Of a stretch of 16,171 bases of DNA, positions 8,211 through 13,999 are shown one piece after another. The stretch's first letter is position 1; every line of letters begins with the position of its first letter. A program made the position numbers and the translations under genes. The notes beneath the pieces were generated by a model. It ran no database searches, had not been told where the DNA came from, and saw only the letters and a program-made list of their open reading frames with translations. Source of the stretch: JBGVMW01 sp045125095 (GTDB taxonomy: Bacteria; Bacillota; Clostridia; Lachnospirales; Lachnospiraceae); assembly GCA_045125095.1 (NCBI GenBank), contig JBGVMW010000046.1:1-16171 (forward strand). The letters run 5' to 3'.

Positions 8211-8765
8211 ATGGAACAAAATAATAGTAAAAAAATTTCTTCAGTTGTAAAGTGGATTGCATTGCCACTTGTTATCTTGATAGTAATAATTGTGGCAGGC
8301 TTTTTGATTTGGAATGGCGGTTTGCCATATGTCTCTAATGATATAAGTACATATGGTGATACTTCATATTATAGAACTTACAGTTCGTTGGAGCTTTTTC
8401 CAGATAAGAGTGAAGGTGCAGTAAAAGAGGGGCAGTTAAAGAAAAATTATATATATTATGCAGATACAATATTTGATCCTACAGTGGTATTATATGCAGA
8501 ATATCAATATGAAGAAGATGAATATTGGGCGGAAGTAGAGCGATTAAAGGCAGCACAATCAGAATACGGCAGTGAAACACTGACAGCCCAATACAATGAA
8601 GAAAATTTCACAATGCCTTCTTATGTAACTATGAATGATATAAATGAATGCTATGAATATGCGTTGTTGGAGGAAGATACCTTTACGATACGTTATGTTT
8701 ATTTGCAGTTTGCAAACAAATGGATTACTAATTTTTCAAAAGAATACTTGCCTGAAAATTTTTAA
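8211..8765 (+). CDS. Membrane-anchored extracellular protein of unknown function, 184 residues
   Basis: The N-terminus is short, polar and positively charged (KK at 7-8), followed by one long hydrophobic helix (about 16-34). About 150 residues of soluble, acidic and tyrosine-rich sequence come next (YYRTYSSLELF, YIYYADTIF, YAEYQYEEDEYWAEVERL). This suggests a type II membrane topology with the bulk outside the cell. No cysteine lipobox or catalytic motif is visible. AGAGGT (8201-8206) precedes the ATG and the first residues are a normal start. It immediately follows the frameshifted remnant. Its DEYWAE segment also occurs in the membrane protein at 5744-7156. I do not recognise the family. 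It could be a surface or immunity-type accessory protein, but nothing in the sequence decides this. Confidence 0.75.
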   Translation: MEQNNSKKISSVVKWIALPLVILIVIIVAGFLIWNGGLPYVSNDISTYGDTSYYRTYSSLELFPDKSEGAVKEGQLKKNYIYYADTIFDPTVVLYAEYQYEEDEYWAEVERLKAAQSEYGSETLTAQYNEENFTMPSYVTMNDINECYEYALLEEDTFTIRYVYLQFANKWITNFSKEYLPENF

Positions 8766-8814
8766 TTATGTTTTGCGGAGATGAATGAAGAAGCAATATG
8801 GTAAGCTGTGAATG

Positions 8815-8839
8815 GGGTAGCAACAGAAGTTGTTGCTCC
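8815..8839 (+). terminator. Weak hairpin after the anchored protein
   Basis: AGCAACA and TGTTGCT form a perfect 7-bp stem around a short GAAG-type loop, extended by a GG/CC pair across a one-base bulge. It is followed only by ATTTATGT, not a true T-tract, so it is at best a poor terminator. Confidence 0.4.
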
Positions 8840-9166
8840 ATTTATGTATATTGTGACTTAAATAGCAATGGGGAGGATTCAAAGATGAATATATAGTATA
8901 TCTGATTATTTTAACTATGGTAATGAATTTGTAAAAAAATCTGTAAACGAGAAAAAATGTATGTTAAGGGTAGGAATTACTGCATAAACATTGTGATATT
9001 GATAGAGGAATCAGGTATATATTGGATATTATGCAACAGTGAAAGTGGAATTTATATCAAAGTAATAGCAACAACAGACTTTGAAAAGAGGATTAAAATA
9101 TTTATAGTAAAAATAAATTGCAATAATCATCAATTTGTGATAAAATGTAAAACATAAATGTTCTTA
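8840..9166. other. AT-rich stretch without a convincing gene
   Basis: A good GGGGAGG (8870-8876) precedes an ATG at 8885 that is followed by a stop after three codons, so this may be a dead start. A 66-codon frame at 8957-9157 has no proper ribosome binding site and a composition expected from AT-rich noncoding DNA. I see no RNA gene here. Confidence 0.4.
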
Positions 9167-9202
9167 AGCCGTCTTGCTGTTAGAAATTGAAACGGCTAAT
9201 AT
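9167..9202 (+). promoter_or_regulatory. Likely promoter of the first LytTR regulator, with inverted repeat
   Basis: TTGCTG (9174-9179) and TAATAT (9197-9202) are 17 bp apart. The inverted repeat AGCCGT (9167-9172) with ACGGCT (9192-9197) brackets the -35 and touches the -10, a typical operator position. The leader to the start at 9254 is about 45 nt. Confidence 0.45.
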
Positions 9203-9253
9203 AAAATACGATGTGAATACTTTATAAGATTAAAAGGGAAAAAGGAGATACAT

Positions 9254-9958
9254 ATGAGTTTGAAAATTGCAGTCTGCGATGATGATGTTATCATATGCAG
9301 CCAGATGAGTGAGTTACTGCAAGAAAGAGACAGGGATTATACCATTGATGTTTATGTTTCTGGACAGGAATTAATAGGATCACAAAAGGAATATGATGTT
9401 ATTTTTCTAGATATTGAAATGGAACCTATTAATGGTATAGAAACTGCTAAAATATTAAGAAATAAGGGTAGAAAAGATTATATTATTTTTTTGACAAGTC
9501 ATACTGATTATATGCCGGAGGTATTTAAAGTGCAGGCATTTCGATTTTTACAGAAACCAATTCAAATCCAACAATTCATGGAATCAATCACAGAAGCAGA
9601 AAAGGATATTTTAGAGGATGAGAAGTTTGTTGTATCTTCAGAAAAAGGCTTGGTATTAATTAATCAAAAAGATATTGTGTATATTGAAGCTTTAGGGGAT
9701 GGCAGTTGCCTGCATACAGAAAAAGAAACGTATGTAATAAAAAAATACTTAAAGCAATGGGAAGCGATTCTGGATAGTTCCATTTTTTTTAAAATTCACA
9801 AGTCATATATGTTAGGGCTTCGATATGTGAAAGTAATGAATGAGTCAAATGTAGAACTTAACGTAGATGATATTAGTTTGCCGGTTGCCCGTAGAAGAAG
9901 AAAAGCATTTGAGAACAATTATATAGAATATGTGAAAAAATATGGAAGGAATATTTAG
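9254..9958 (+). CDS. LytTR-family response regulator (AgrA-like)
   Basis: A two-domain cytoplasmic DNA-binding response regulator of 234 residues. The receiver domain (1-120) has the acidic pocket CDDD at 8-11, the phosphoacceptor Asp53 in VIFLDIE, the switch residue T81 in FLTS, and Lys101 in FLQKP. The LytTR DNA-binding domain (about 125-230) has the typical IVYIEALGDGSCLHT, FFKIHKSYMLGLRYV and LPVARRRR segments. AAAAAGGAG (9239-9247) precedes the ATG. No histidine kinase directly follows; the next gene is a truncated XRE remnant and then a second LytTR regulator. It may answer to the AgrC-like kinase further on or to a kinase elsewhere. Known LytTR proteins bind paired 9-bp direct repeats upstream of promoters for peptide or bacteriocin operons; its targets here are not shown. 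Confidence 0.93.
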   Translation: MSLKIAVCDDDVIICSQMSELLQERDRDYTIDVYVSGQELIGSQKEYDVIFLDIEMEPINGIETAKILRNKGRKDYIIFLTSHTDYMPEVFKVQAFRFLQKPIQIQQFMESITEAEKDILEDEKFVVSSEKGLVLINQKDIVYIEALGDGSCLHTEKETYVIKKYLKQWEAILDSSIFFKIHKSYMLGLRYVKVMNESNVELNVDDISLPVARRRRKAFENNYIEYVKKYGRNI

Positions 9959-9966
9959 AAAGAGAA

Positions 9967-10010
9967 GAGATAAAAAAACGAAATTGCATTAAAAGATGAA
10001 TTTTTATCTC
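9967..10010. repeat. Inverted repeat after the first LytTR gene
   Basis: GAGATAAAAA (9967-9976) and TTTTTATCTC (10001-10010) are perfect 10-bp arms around a 24-nt loop. No T-tract follows on the + strand, so I do not call it a terminator. It may reduce read-through or mark an insertion or deletion edge. Confidence 0.4.
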
Positions 10011-10039
10011 ACAGGAACTGTATTATTGAAGGCTCACCA

Positions 10040-10198
10040 ATGGAATTGAAATGTATAGGTAAAAGAATACGAGAAAAAAAGATAGAGCATTCGTGGAGTC
10101 AAGAAGAATTGGCAGAGAAAGCTAATTTATTACCAGTTTATATTGGAATGATTTCAATAAATTTGGATGTTTTGGGGATTTTGCATGGTATAATGTGA
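10040..10198 (+). pseudogene. Truncated XRE-family helix-turn-helix protein, 52 residues
   Basis: GAAGG (10028-10032) precedes an ATG that opens a small frame starting MELKCIGKRIRE. The following EHSWSQEELAEKANL segment is the classic helix 2 and turn of a Cro/CI-type (HTH_3) domain. The recognition helix begins (LLPVYIGMI), but the sequence then departs from the family. Where a glutamate, arginine and glycine plus the last two helices are expected, there is a hydrophobic tail (ISINLDVLGILHGIM) and a stop. A full HTH_3 domain needs about 10 to 15 more residues in the correct frame, so the gene appears to have lost its 3' part. Its end overlaps the promoter of the next gene, which suggests a deletion joined the two. 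A small functional peptide cannot be excluded. Confidence 0.65.
10186..10194 (+). promoter_or_regulatory. Extended -10 promoter of the second LytTR regulator and AgrC-like kinase
   Basis: TGGTATAAT (10186-10194) is a perfect -10 hexamer with the TGn extension. No good -35 lies at the standard distance, which is common for extended -10 promoters. It would start transcription near 10201, which excludes the GTG at 10195 as start of the following gene and favours the ATG at 10228. Confidence 0.6.
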
Positions 10199-10227
10199 TA
10201 CGAATTGAAAAGTGTGAGAGGTTGGTT

Positions 10228-10968
10228 ATGTACTATATAGCGATTTGTGATGATGATAGTAATTTTATCAAATATATTAAAAAAATGTTGATACAAAGTG
10301 GGTTAAAAAATGAAGAGGTGATTTTTTATGAATATTGGTCTGGTGAAGAATTAATTTGGTCAATGGACACTTGTGAAAAAATAGATTTGTTAATATTAGA
10401 TATGCAGATGAAAAAATTGGATGGACACGAAACGGCTAAATATTTCCGCAATCAATTTCCAGCATCTGTTATTGTGTTTTGTTCGGGAGTATGTTTACCT
10501 ACAGTAGAAACTTTTGAAACAACACCGTTTCGGTATTTGTTAAAAGAGTACACAGATGATAGGATGATTCGGGAATTAAAAGTCATTGTTGATGAAATGA
10601 GAAAAAAGTTTATTGAACCCAATATAATTGGTACATGGAGATATAGTACAGTAAAATTGAGACTAGACGAGATACTATATATTTCTATTGCGAGAAGAGG
10701 TAGTAATATTTATGTGAATCCGCAAATGGTTAAGTATGAATTTAAAAATCGTTTAACAAGTAAAAAGAAGGTTACAGAATTATATCCAATATTAAAACCT
10801 TACGGATTCGAATATGCACATAATAGTTACATTGTGAATCTTGACTATATAAGAAGGCTAAATACACAAGAATTGGAATTAAGTGATGGAACATTATTAT
10901 CTGTCGCGCGGTCAAAAGAAAAAGAATTAAGAGTGGCATTTGCTAAGCATAAGGCTCAAAAATATTAG
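10228..10968 (+). CDS. LytTR-family response regulator paired with the AgrC-like kinase
   Basis: The second two-domain LytTR regulator, 246 residues. The start is the ATG at 10228, with GAGAGG (10216-10221) 6 bp upstream; the longer frame from the GTG at 10195 would add an N-terminus absent from the family and overlaps the promoter. The receiver has CDDD (7-10), phosphoacceptor Asp58 in LLILDMQ, S86 in FCSG, and Lys106. The usual KP after strand 5 is KE here (YLLKE). The LytTR domain (about 135-240) carries ILYISIARRGSNIYV, YGFEYAHNSYIVNLDYIRRL and LSVARSKEKEL. The gene ends 11 bp before the AgrC-like kinase start and must be cotranscribed with it, so this is the more likely cognate partner. 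The domain pattern is clear; the binding sites are not proven. Confidence 0.92.
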   Translation: MYYIAICDDDSNFIKYIKKMLIQSGLKNEEVIFYEYWSGEELIWSMDTCEKIDLLILDMQMKKLDGHETAKYFRNQFPASVIVFCSGVCLPTVETFETTPFRYLLKEYTDDRMIRELKVIVDEMRKKFIEPNIIGTWRYSTVKLRLDEILYISIARRGSNIYVNPQMVKYEFKNRLTSKKKVTELYPILKPYGFEYAHNSYIVNLDYIRRLNTQELELSDGTLLSVARSKEKELRVAFAKHKAQKY

Positions 10969-10979
10969 GAGAAGGAGTC

Positions 10980-12293
10980 ATGGAATATTTAGATAAAATA
11001 ATTCTGTTTTTAAGTTGTATATTTGAAGTATATATTTACTACGATTTTTTTTATGCGTATTTTGATTTTAGAGAGTGTTTTCAAGTGCGTTGGCGTAGAT
11101 TGACTGTGAATATAATGGCAATTACAGGATTGTTTTTGATTAATTCGTTAGGAAATTCATATATTAATCTATTAGGCTTTATTATTATAATATGTAGTGC
11201 TTTTATAGTTATATTTCGTGCAAATATTGGTTCAAGAATAATATATTTTTTGATTGCATTATTTGTGGGTTCTGGTTGTGAGTTTTTGTTTGGAATACTA
11301 TTAAGTGTGCCGTCTTATATACAGAAACAGAGTAGTGTTGTGAGTTTGTCGGATATACCTTGGCATATGTTTACAATGAAATTATTAACATACATTTTAT
11401 TATCCATAATTAAACAATTTTTTGGTAATTCAAAGAAAGCACTGAGAATTAGATTGTTTATAAATTATTTGATTATTCCAATTGCAAGTTTTGGAATTAT
11501 GCTATTAACATATTATACTAGTATTGATGTAGTGGTAGATCAAGGTACCAAAGCGTTGTTTTGTCTAAGTTTTGCGTTGATGTTATTGGGTAACATTTTT
11601 ATTTTTCGTGCCTTTAATAGATATTCAGATGAATTATATATGAGCACTGAGCAAAAACTTATTATTTCAAGACAAAGTATGGAACTATATTATTATAGCC
11701 AAATACAAATGATTGATAATAAGCACCAAGCGTTTATACACGATATATGTCATCATCTTAAAGCCATAGGAGAATTGGCAAAGGAGAGGAAAACAGATAA
11801 CATATTATCCATTATACATGATTTGAATATTGAGCTTGAGAATAATGCACTGATAATGTATTGTGACAATCCGGTTGTAAATTCAGTTTTATCAGAAAAA
11901 AAAACAATGGCAGAGAAGAATAGTATTGACATGGACATATATGTAGAACCAGGCGCCACATTGCATGAGATTTCAGATGCAGATGTAATAACGATGTTAA
12001 GTAATTTGTTAGATAATGCATTACGCGCTGCAATGGATGCAAATAACAAAGTGATTACTGTTCGATTATATTTAGAAAATGGAGGCTCCTTTAACATAAT
12101 AAAAATAAAAAATTATTTTACTGGTGAAATTGTAAAAACTGATTCGGGTTTCAAAACTACAAAAATAGAGAATGGAATACATGGAGTTGGAATTAAAAGT
12201 GTTGAGAACACGGCGAGAAAATACAATGGTTATTTGGAATGTTTTGTTGATGATTTGTTATTTACCGCGGTGCTAGTTTTGCCGGCTAAATAA
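10980..12293 (+). CDS. AgrC-like sensor histidine kinase (GHKL)
   Basis: A membrane sensor kinase of 437 residues. The first 210 or so residues hold six or seven hydrophobic helices, as in AgrC-type receptors for cyclic peptides. A coiled linker follows, then a phosphoacceptor H-box, FIHDICHHLKAIGEL, with His254. The GHKL ATPase has the N-box LSNLLDNALRAA (340-351, Asn346) and a G-box GIHGVGIKS (399-407). The DHp is short, as in the HPK10 type of kinases that work with LytTR regulators. AGGAGAAGGAG lies just before the ATG. It follows the LytTR regulator by 11 bp, so this pair is the input half of the locus, and the AgrD/AgrB pair downstream supplies the probable ligand. A terminator follows directly, so the ligand genes are transcribed separately. 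Confidence 0.93.
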   Translation: MEYLDKIILFLSCIFEVYIYYDFFYAYFDFRECFQVRWRRLTVNIMAITGLFLINSLGNSYINLLGFIIIICSAFIVIFRANIGSRIIYFLIALFVGSGCEFLFGILLSVPSYIQKQSSVVSLSDIPWHMFTMKLLTYILLSIIKQFFGNSKKALRIRLFINYLIIPIASFGIMLLTYYTSIDVVVDQGTKALFCLSFALMLLGNIFIFRAFNRYSDELYMSTEQKLIISRQSMELYYYSQIQMIDNKHQAFIHDICHHLKAIGELAKERKTDNILSIIHDLNIELENNALIMYCDNPVVNSVLSEKKTMAEKNSIDMDIYVEPGATLHEISDADVITMLSNLLDNALRAAMDANNKVITVRLYLENGGSFNIIKIKNYFTGEIVKTDSGFKTTKIENGIHGVGIKSVENTARKYNGYLECFVDDLLFTAVLVLPAK

Positions 12294-12302
12294 TTTTTGA
12301 TG

Positions 12303-12337
12303 ACTGCTTACTTATTGACAGTAAGCAGTATTTTTTT
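12303..12337 (+). terminator. Intrinsic terminator between the kinase and agrD
   Basis: ACTGCTTAC (12303-12311) and GTAAGCAGT (12321-12329) form a perfect 9-bp stem with a 9-nt loop, followed by A and seven T (12331-12337). It separates the regulator-kinase unit from the agrD unit. Confidence 0.88.
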
Positions 12338-12366
12338 GCAAAAACTGCACATTAGACTGCAAAAAA
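12337..12366 (+). promoter_or_regulatory. Candidate LytTR binding site: direct repeats upstream of agrD
   Basis: TGCAAAAAC (12337-12345) and TGCAAAAAA (12358-12366) are near-identical 9-mers separated by 12 bp, a 21-bp phase. Paired 9-bp direct repeats with a 12-13 bp gap are the known geometry of AgrA and other LytTR binding sites. The site ends 11 bp before the -35. The base content differs from the S. aureus AgrA consensus, so assignment rests on geometry and position. Confidence 0.5.
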
Positions 12367-12377
12367 CAACCAATGTC

Positions 12378-12406
12378 TTGTATGTTGTCAAAAATTCAAT
12401 TACTAT
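12378..12406 (+). promoter_or_regulatory. Promoter of the agrD-agrB-ABC transporter unit
   Basis: TTGTAT (12378-12383) and TACTAT (12401-12406) have a 17-bp spacer. Both hexamers deviate from consensus, as expected for an activator-dependent promoter. An overlapping TTGTCA at 12385 has no matching -10. The leader would be about 20 nt. Confidence 0.55.
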
Positions 12407-12433
12407 GTCAATAAAATACGGAGGTGTAAAGGA

Positions 12434-12583
12434 ATGAAAACAAGTTTTACAAAGAAAATGATGACAGTAATGAATTGTCTTGCTGTTATGCTTGTGGCAC
12501 AGACTGCAAATGCGGCATGTATATGGATTTTTCATCAGCCGGAATTTCCGCAAGAAGCAAAAAAGTATAGTAAGCTTAAGTGA
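12434..12583 (+). CDS. agrD: AgrD-type cyclic lactone autoinducer precursor peptide, 49 residues
   Basis: This small gene encodes the pro-peptide that AgrB cleaves and cyclises to a thiolactone signal. GGAGGTG (12420-12426) lies 7 bp before the ATG. The N-terminal half (residues 1-28, MKTSFTKKMM...TANAA) is the basic then hydrophobic leader of the family. Cys29 begins the signal core CIWIF (29-33). The tail HQPEFPQEAKKYSKLK carries the conserved Q-P-E-x-P of clostridial AgrD peptides, where AgrB cuts. By analogy with five-residue rings in clostridia, the mature signal is predicted as CIWIF with a Cys29-to-Phe33 thiolactone (inference). The stop codon overlaps the agrB ATG (TGATG), so translation is coupled. 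It sits after the AgrC-like kinase and under its own promoter. Confidence is high for the family, lower for the exact mature peptide. Confidence 0.9.
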   Translation: MKTSFTKKMMTVMNCLAVMLVAQTANAACIWIFHQPEFPQEAKKYSKLK

Positions 12584-13041
12584 TGATTGAGAAACTAGTA
12601 ACATCAATTATTAAAATGCAATTAAGGATTGGAACGATACAAAAGGATGATATGAAAATATATCAGTATGGGTATACCTTATTGATAGAAGTTTTAATAA
12701 ATATTGTTTTATCCTTTATTGTAAGTATCTTGTTGGGGATACTCAAAGAATGTATTTTCTTTATGTGCGCATTTGTTCCGCTTAGAAGTTTTTGTGGAGG
12801 ATATCATGCTAAAAAAGCATGGAAATGTATTGCGTTATCAAATATTTCTATTATGTCAGCTATTCTTTTTGCTGATTTTATTGCACGGTTTAATATTTCG
12901 CTAATTTGGTTTCTGGCAGGAGAAGTCATTTTAGGAATAATTATTATGCATCTTTCACCAGTTGAGAGCTGTAACATTCTAATCGATGCTTATTGGTTAA
13001 TTATGCAACAACAGGAAATTGGGTGTCTCCTAATTTGGTAG
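12583..13041 (+). CDS. agrB: AgrB-like membrane cysteine peptidase, C-terminally shortened
   Basis: AgrB is the membrane endopeptidase that removes the AgrD tail and forms the ring. The start is the ATG at 12583 (GTG at 12580 also possible), overlapping the agrD stop. The product has 152 residues; AgrB proteins are usually about 190-210. The family motifs are clear: an amphipathic N-terminus with YGYTLL (29-34), the PLRSFCGGYHAKKAWKC block with the catalytic pair His75 and Cys82 at the canonical 7-residue spacing, then two further hydrophobic helices to about 124. SPVE marks the loop where two more helices should follow, but the sequence turns to CNILIDAYWLIMQQQEIGC and stops. The catalytic part is intact while the last 40-50 residues are missing, so activity is uncertain. 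The tail is not found in another frame before the next gene. Confidence 0.85.
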   Translation: MIEKLVTSIIKMQLRIGTIQKDDMKIYQYGYTLLIEVLINIVLSFIVSILLGILKECIFFMCAFVPLRSFCGGYHAKKAWKCIALSNISIMSAILFADFIARFNISLIWFLAGEVILGIIIMHLSPVESCNILIDAYWLIMQQQEIGCLLIW

Positions 13042-13125
13042 AATGCAATATGATGAATATTAAATATGCAATTGCGATTGAAGAATATAAGAGTAATATA
13101 AATCTATGCTGTTAGAGAGGGTAAA

Positions 13126-13998
13126 ATGGGAAATTTAACAATAAAAATCAGCAATATTTCAAAAACATATCATGGTAATACTGTATTAGATAATGTAACA
13201 ATGGACATATCTAAAGGAGTTTGGGGATTGCTTGGAAAGAATGGTGTTGGAAAGACAACCTTTTTGCGAATATTAGCAAATTTAATAAAAGCTGATGATG
13301 GAAAAGTTGAAATAGATGGGTGTGGGCATATCAGTAAGAGTTTGATAAGAGGGAAAATTGGATATCTACCACAAGAACTAATGTTTTATGATAATATGAC
13401 AGTTTATGATATGCTAGAATATCTTTGTATTTTATCAAAAATAGATTCAAAAAAAATTAAAACAGAAATAATTGAGAAATTAAAGATGGTTAATTTGATT
13501 TCCAAAAAAAATACGAAAATCCGAGAGTTGTCAGGAGGAATGAAGAGAAGATTGGGAATTGCACAAGCACTTTTAGGAAATCCACCAATTCTTTTGTTAG
13601 ATGAACCGATGGTTGGTTTGGATCCAGAGGAAAGAATCAATATAAGAAATATTTTGTATGAGATTGGAAGAGAAAGAATCGTGATTGTATCTACTCATAT
13701 AATAGAAGATGTACAGGTGTTGTGTGATTACATTGTAGTATTGAATAATGGGAAACTACAATTTAAAGGAACCAAGAAGGAATTTGTAGAAAGTGTTTCA
13801 GAAAAAGCCTTTTTTAAAGAAATGTTGATAGAAAAATTGAATGTTTTTGAAAGTGAACATGTAGAAATAAAAACAATAGCAAATGATTCTAATGTTATTG
13901 TGAAGTATATTCAAGAGGAAGAGAAGGATGGAAAAAAATATACTCCTGGTGTAGAGGAAGCATTTATTTATTGGACGAATAAGGATGGGGAGCGTTAG
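13126..13998 (+). CDS. ABC transporter ATP-binding protein
   Basis: The nucleotide-binding subunit (290 residues) of the transporter encoded with the two permeases that follow. Walker A is GKNGVGKT (37-44), with a Q-loop in YLPQELMFYDN, the signature LSGGMKRRLGIAQALL, Walker B ILLLDEPMVGLDP, and the H-loop in VSTH. After the core (about 1-215) there is a lysine- and glutamate-rich tail of 70 residues ending in a PGVEEAFIYW element, as in ABC-2-type exporter ATPases (CcmA-like). AGAGAGG lies before the ATG, and the gene begins 84 bp after agrB with no terminator or credible promoter between, so it is probably read from the agrD promoter. The substrate is unknown; export of, or protection against, a peptide would fit the setting (inference). 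Confidence 0.93.
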   Translation: MGNLTIKISNISKTYHGNTVLDNVTMDISKGVWGLLGKNGVGKTTFLRILANLIKADDGKVEIDGCGHISKSLIRGKIGYLPQELMFYDNMTVYDMLEYLCILSKIDSKKIKTEIIEKLKMVNLISKKNTKIRELSGGMKRRLGIAQALLGNPPILLLDEPMVGLDPEERINIRNILYEIGRERIVIVSTHIIEDVQVLCDYIVVLNNGKLQFKGTKKEFVESVSEKAFFKEMLIEKLNVFESEHVEIKTIANDSNVIVKYIQEEEKDGKKYTPGVEEAFIYWTNKDGER

Positions 13999-13999
13999 G

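Noticed and set aside
8957..9157. 66-codon frame on the + strand
   Set aside because: Poor upstream signal and residue composition dominated by I, K and N, as expected of AT-rich noncoding DNA.
10195..10227. GTG at 10195 as start of the second LytTR regulator
   Set aside because: It overlaps the -10 promoter and adds residues absent from the family; the ATG at 10228 has a good ribosome binding site.
12338..12430. Riboswitch or attenuator before agrD
   Set aside because: No stable fold with conserved-looking bulges was seen after the terminator; the phased direct repeats explain the region better.
12308..12607. 99-codon frame on the - strand over agrD and its promoter
   Set aside because: Conflicts with agrD, which has a perfect ribosome binding site and family motif, and with the terminator at 12303-12337.
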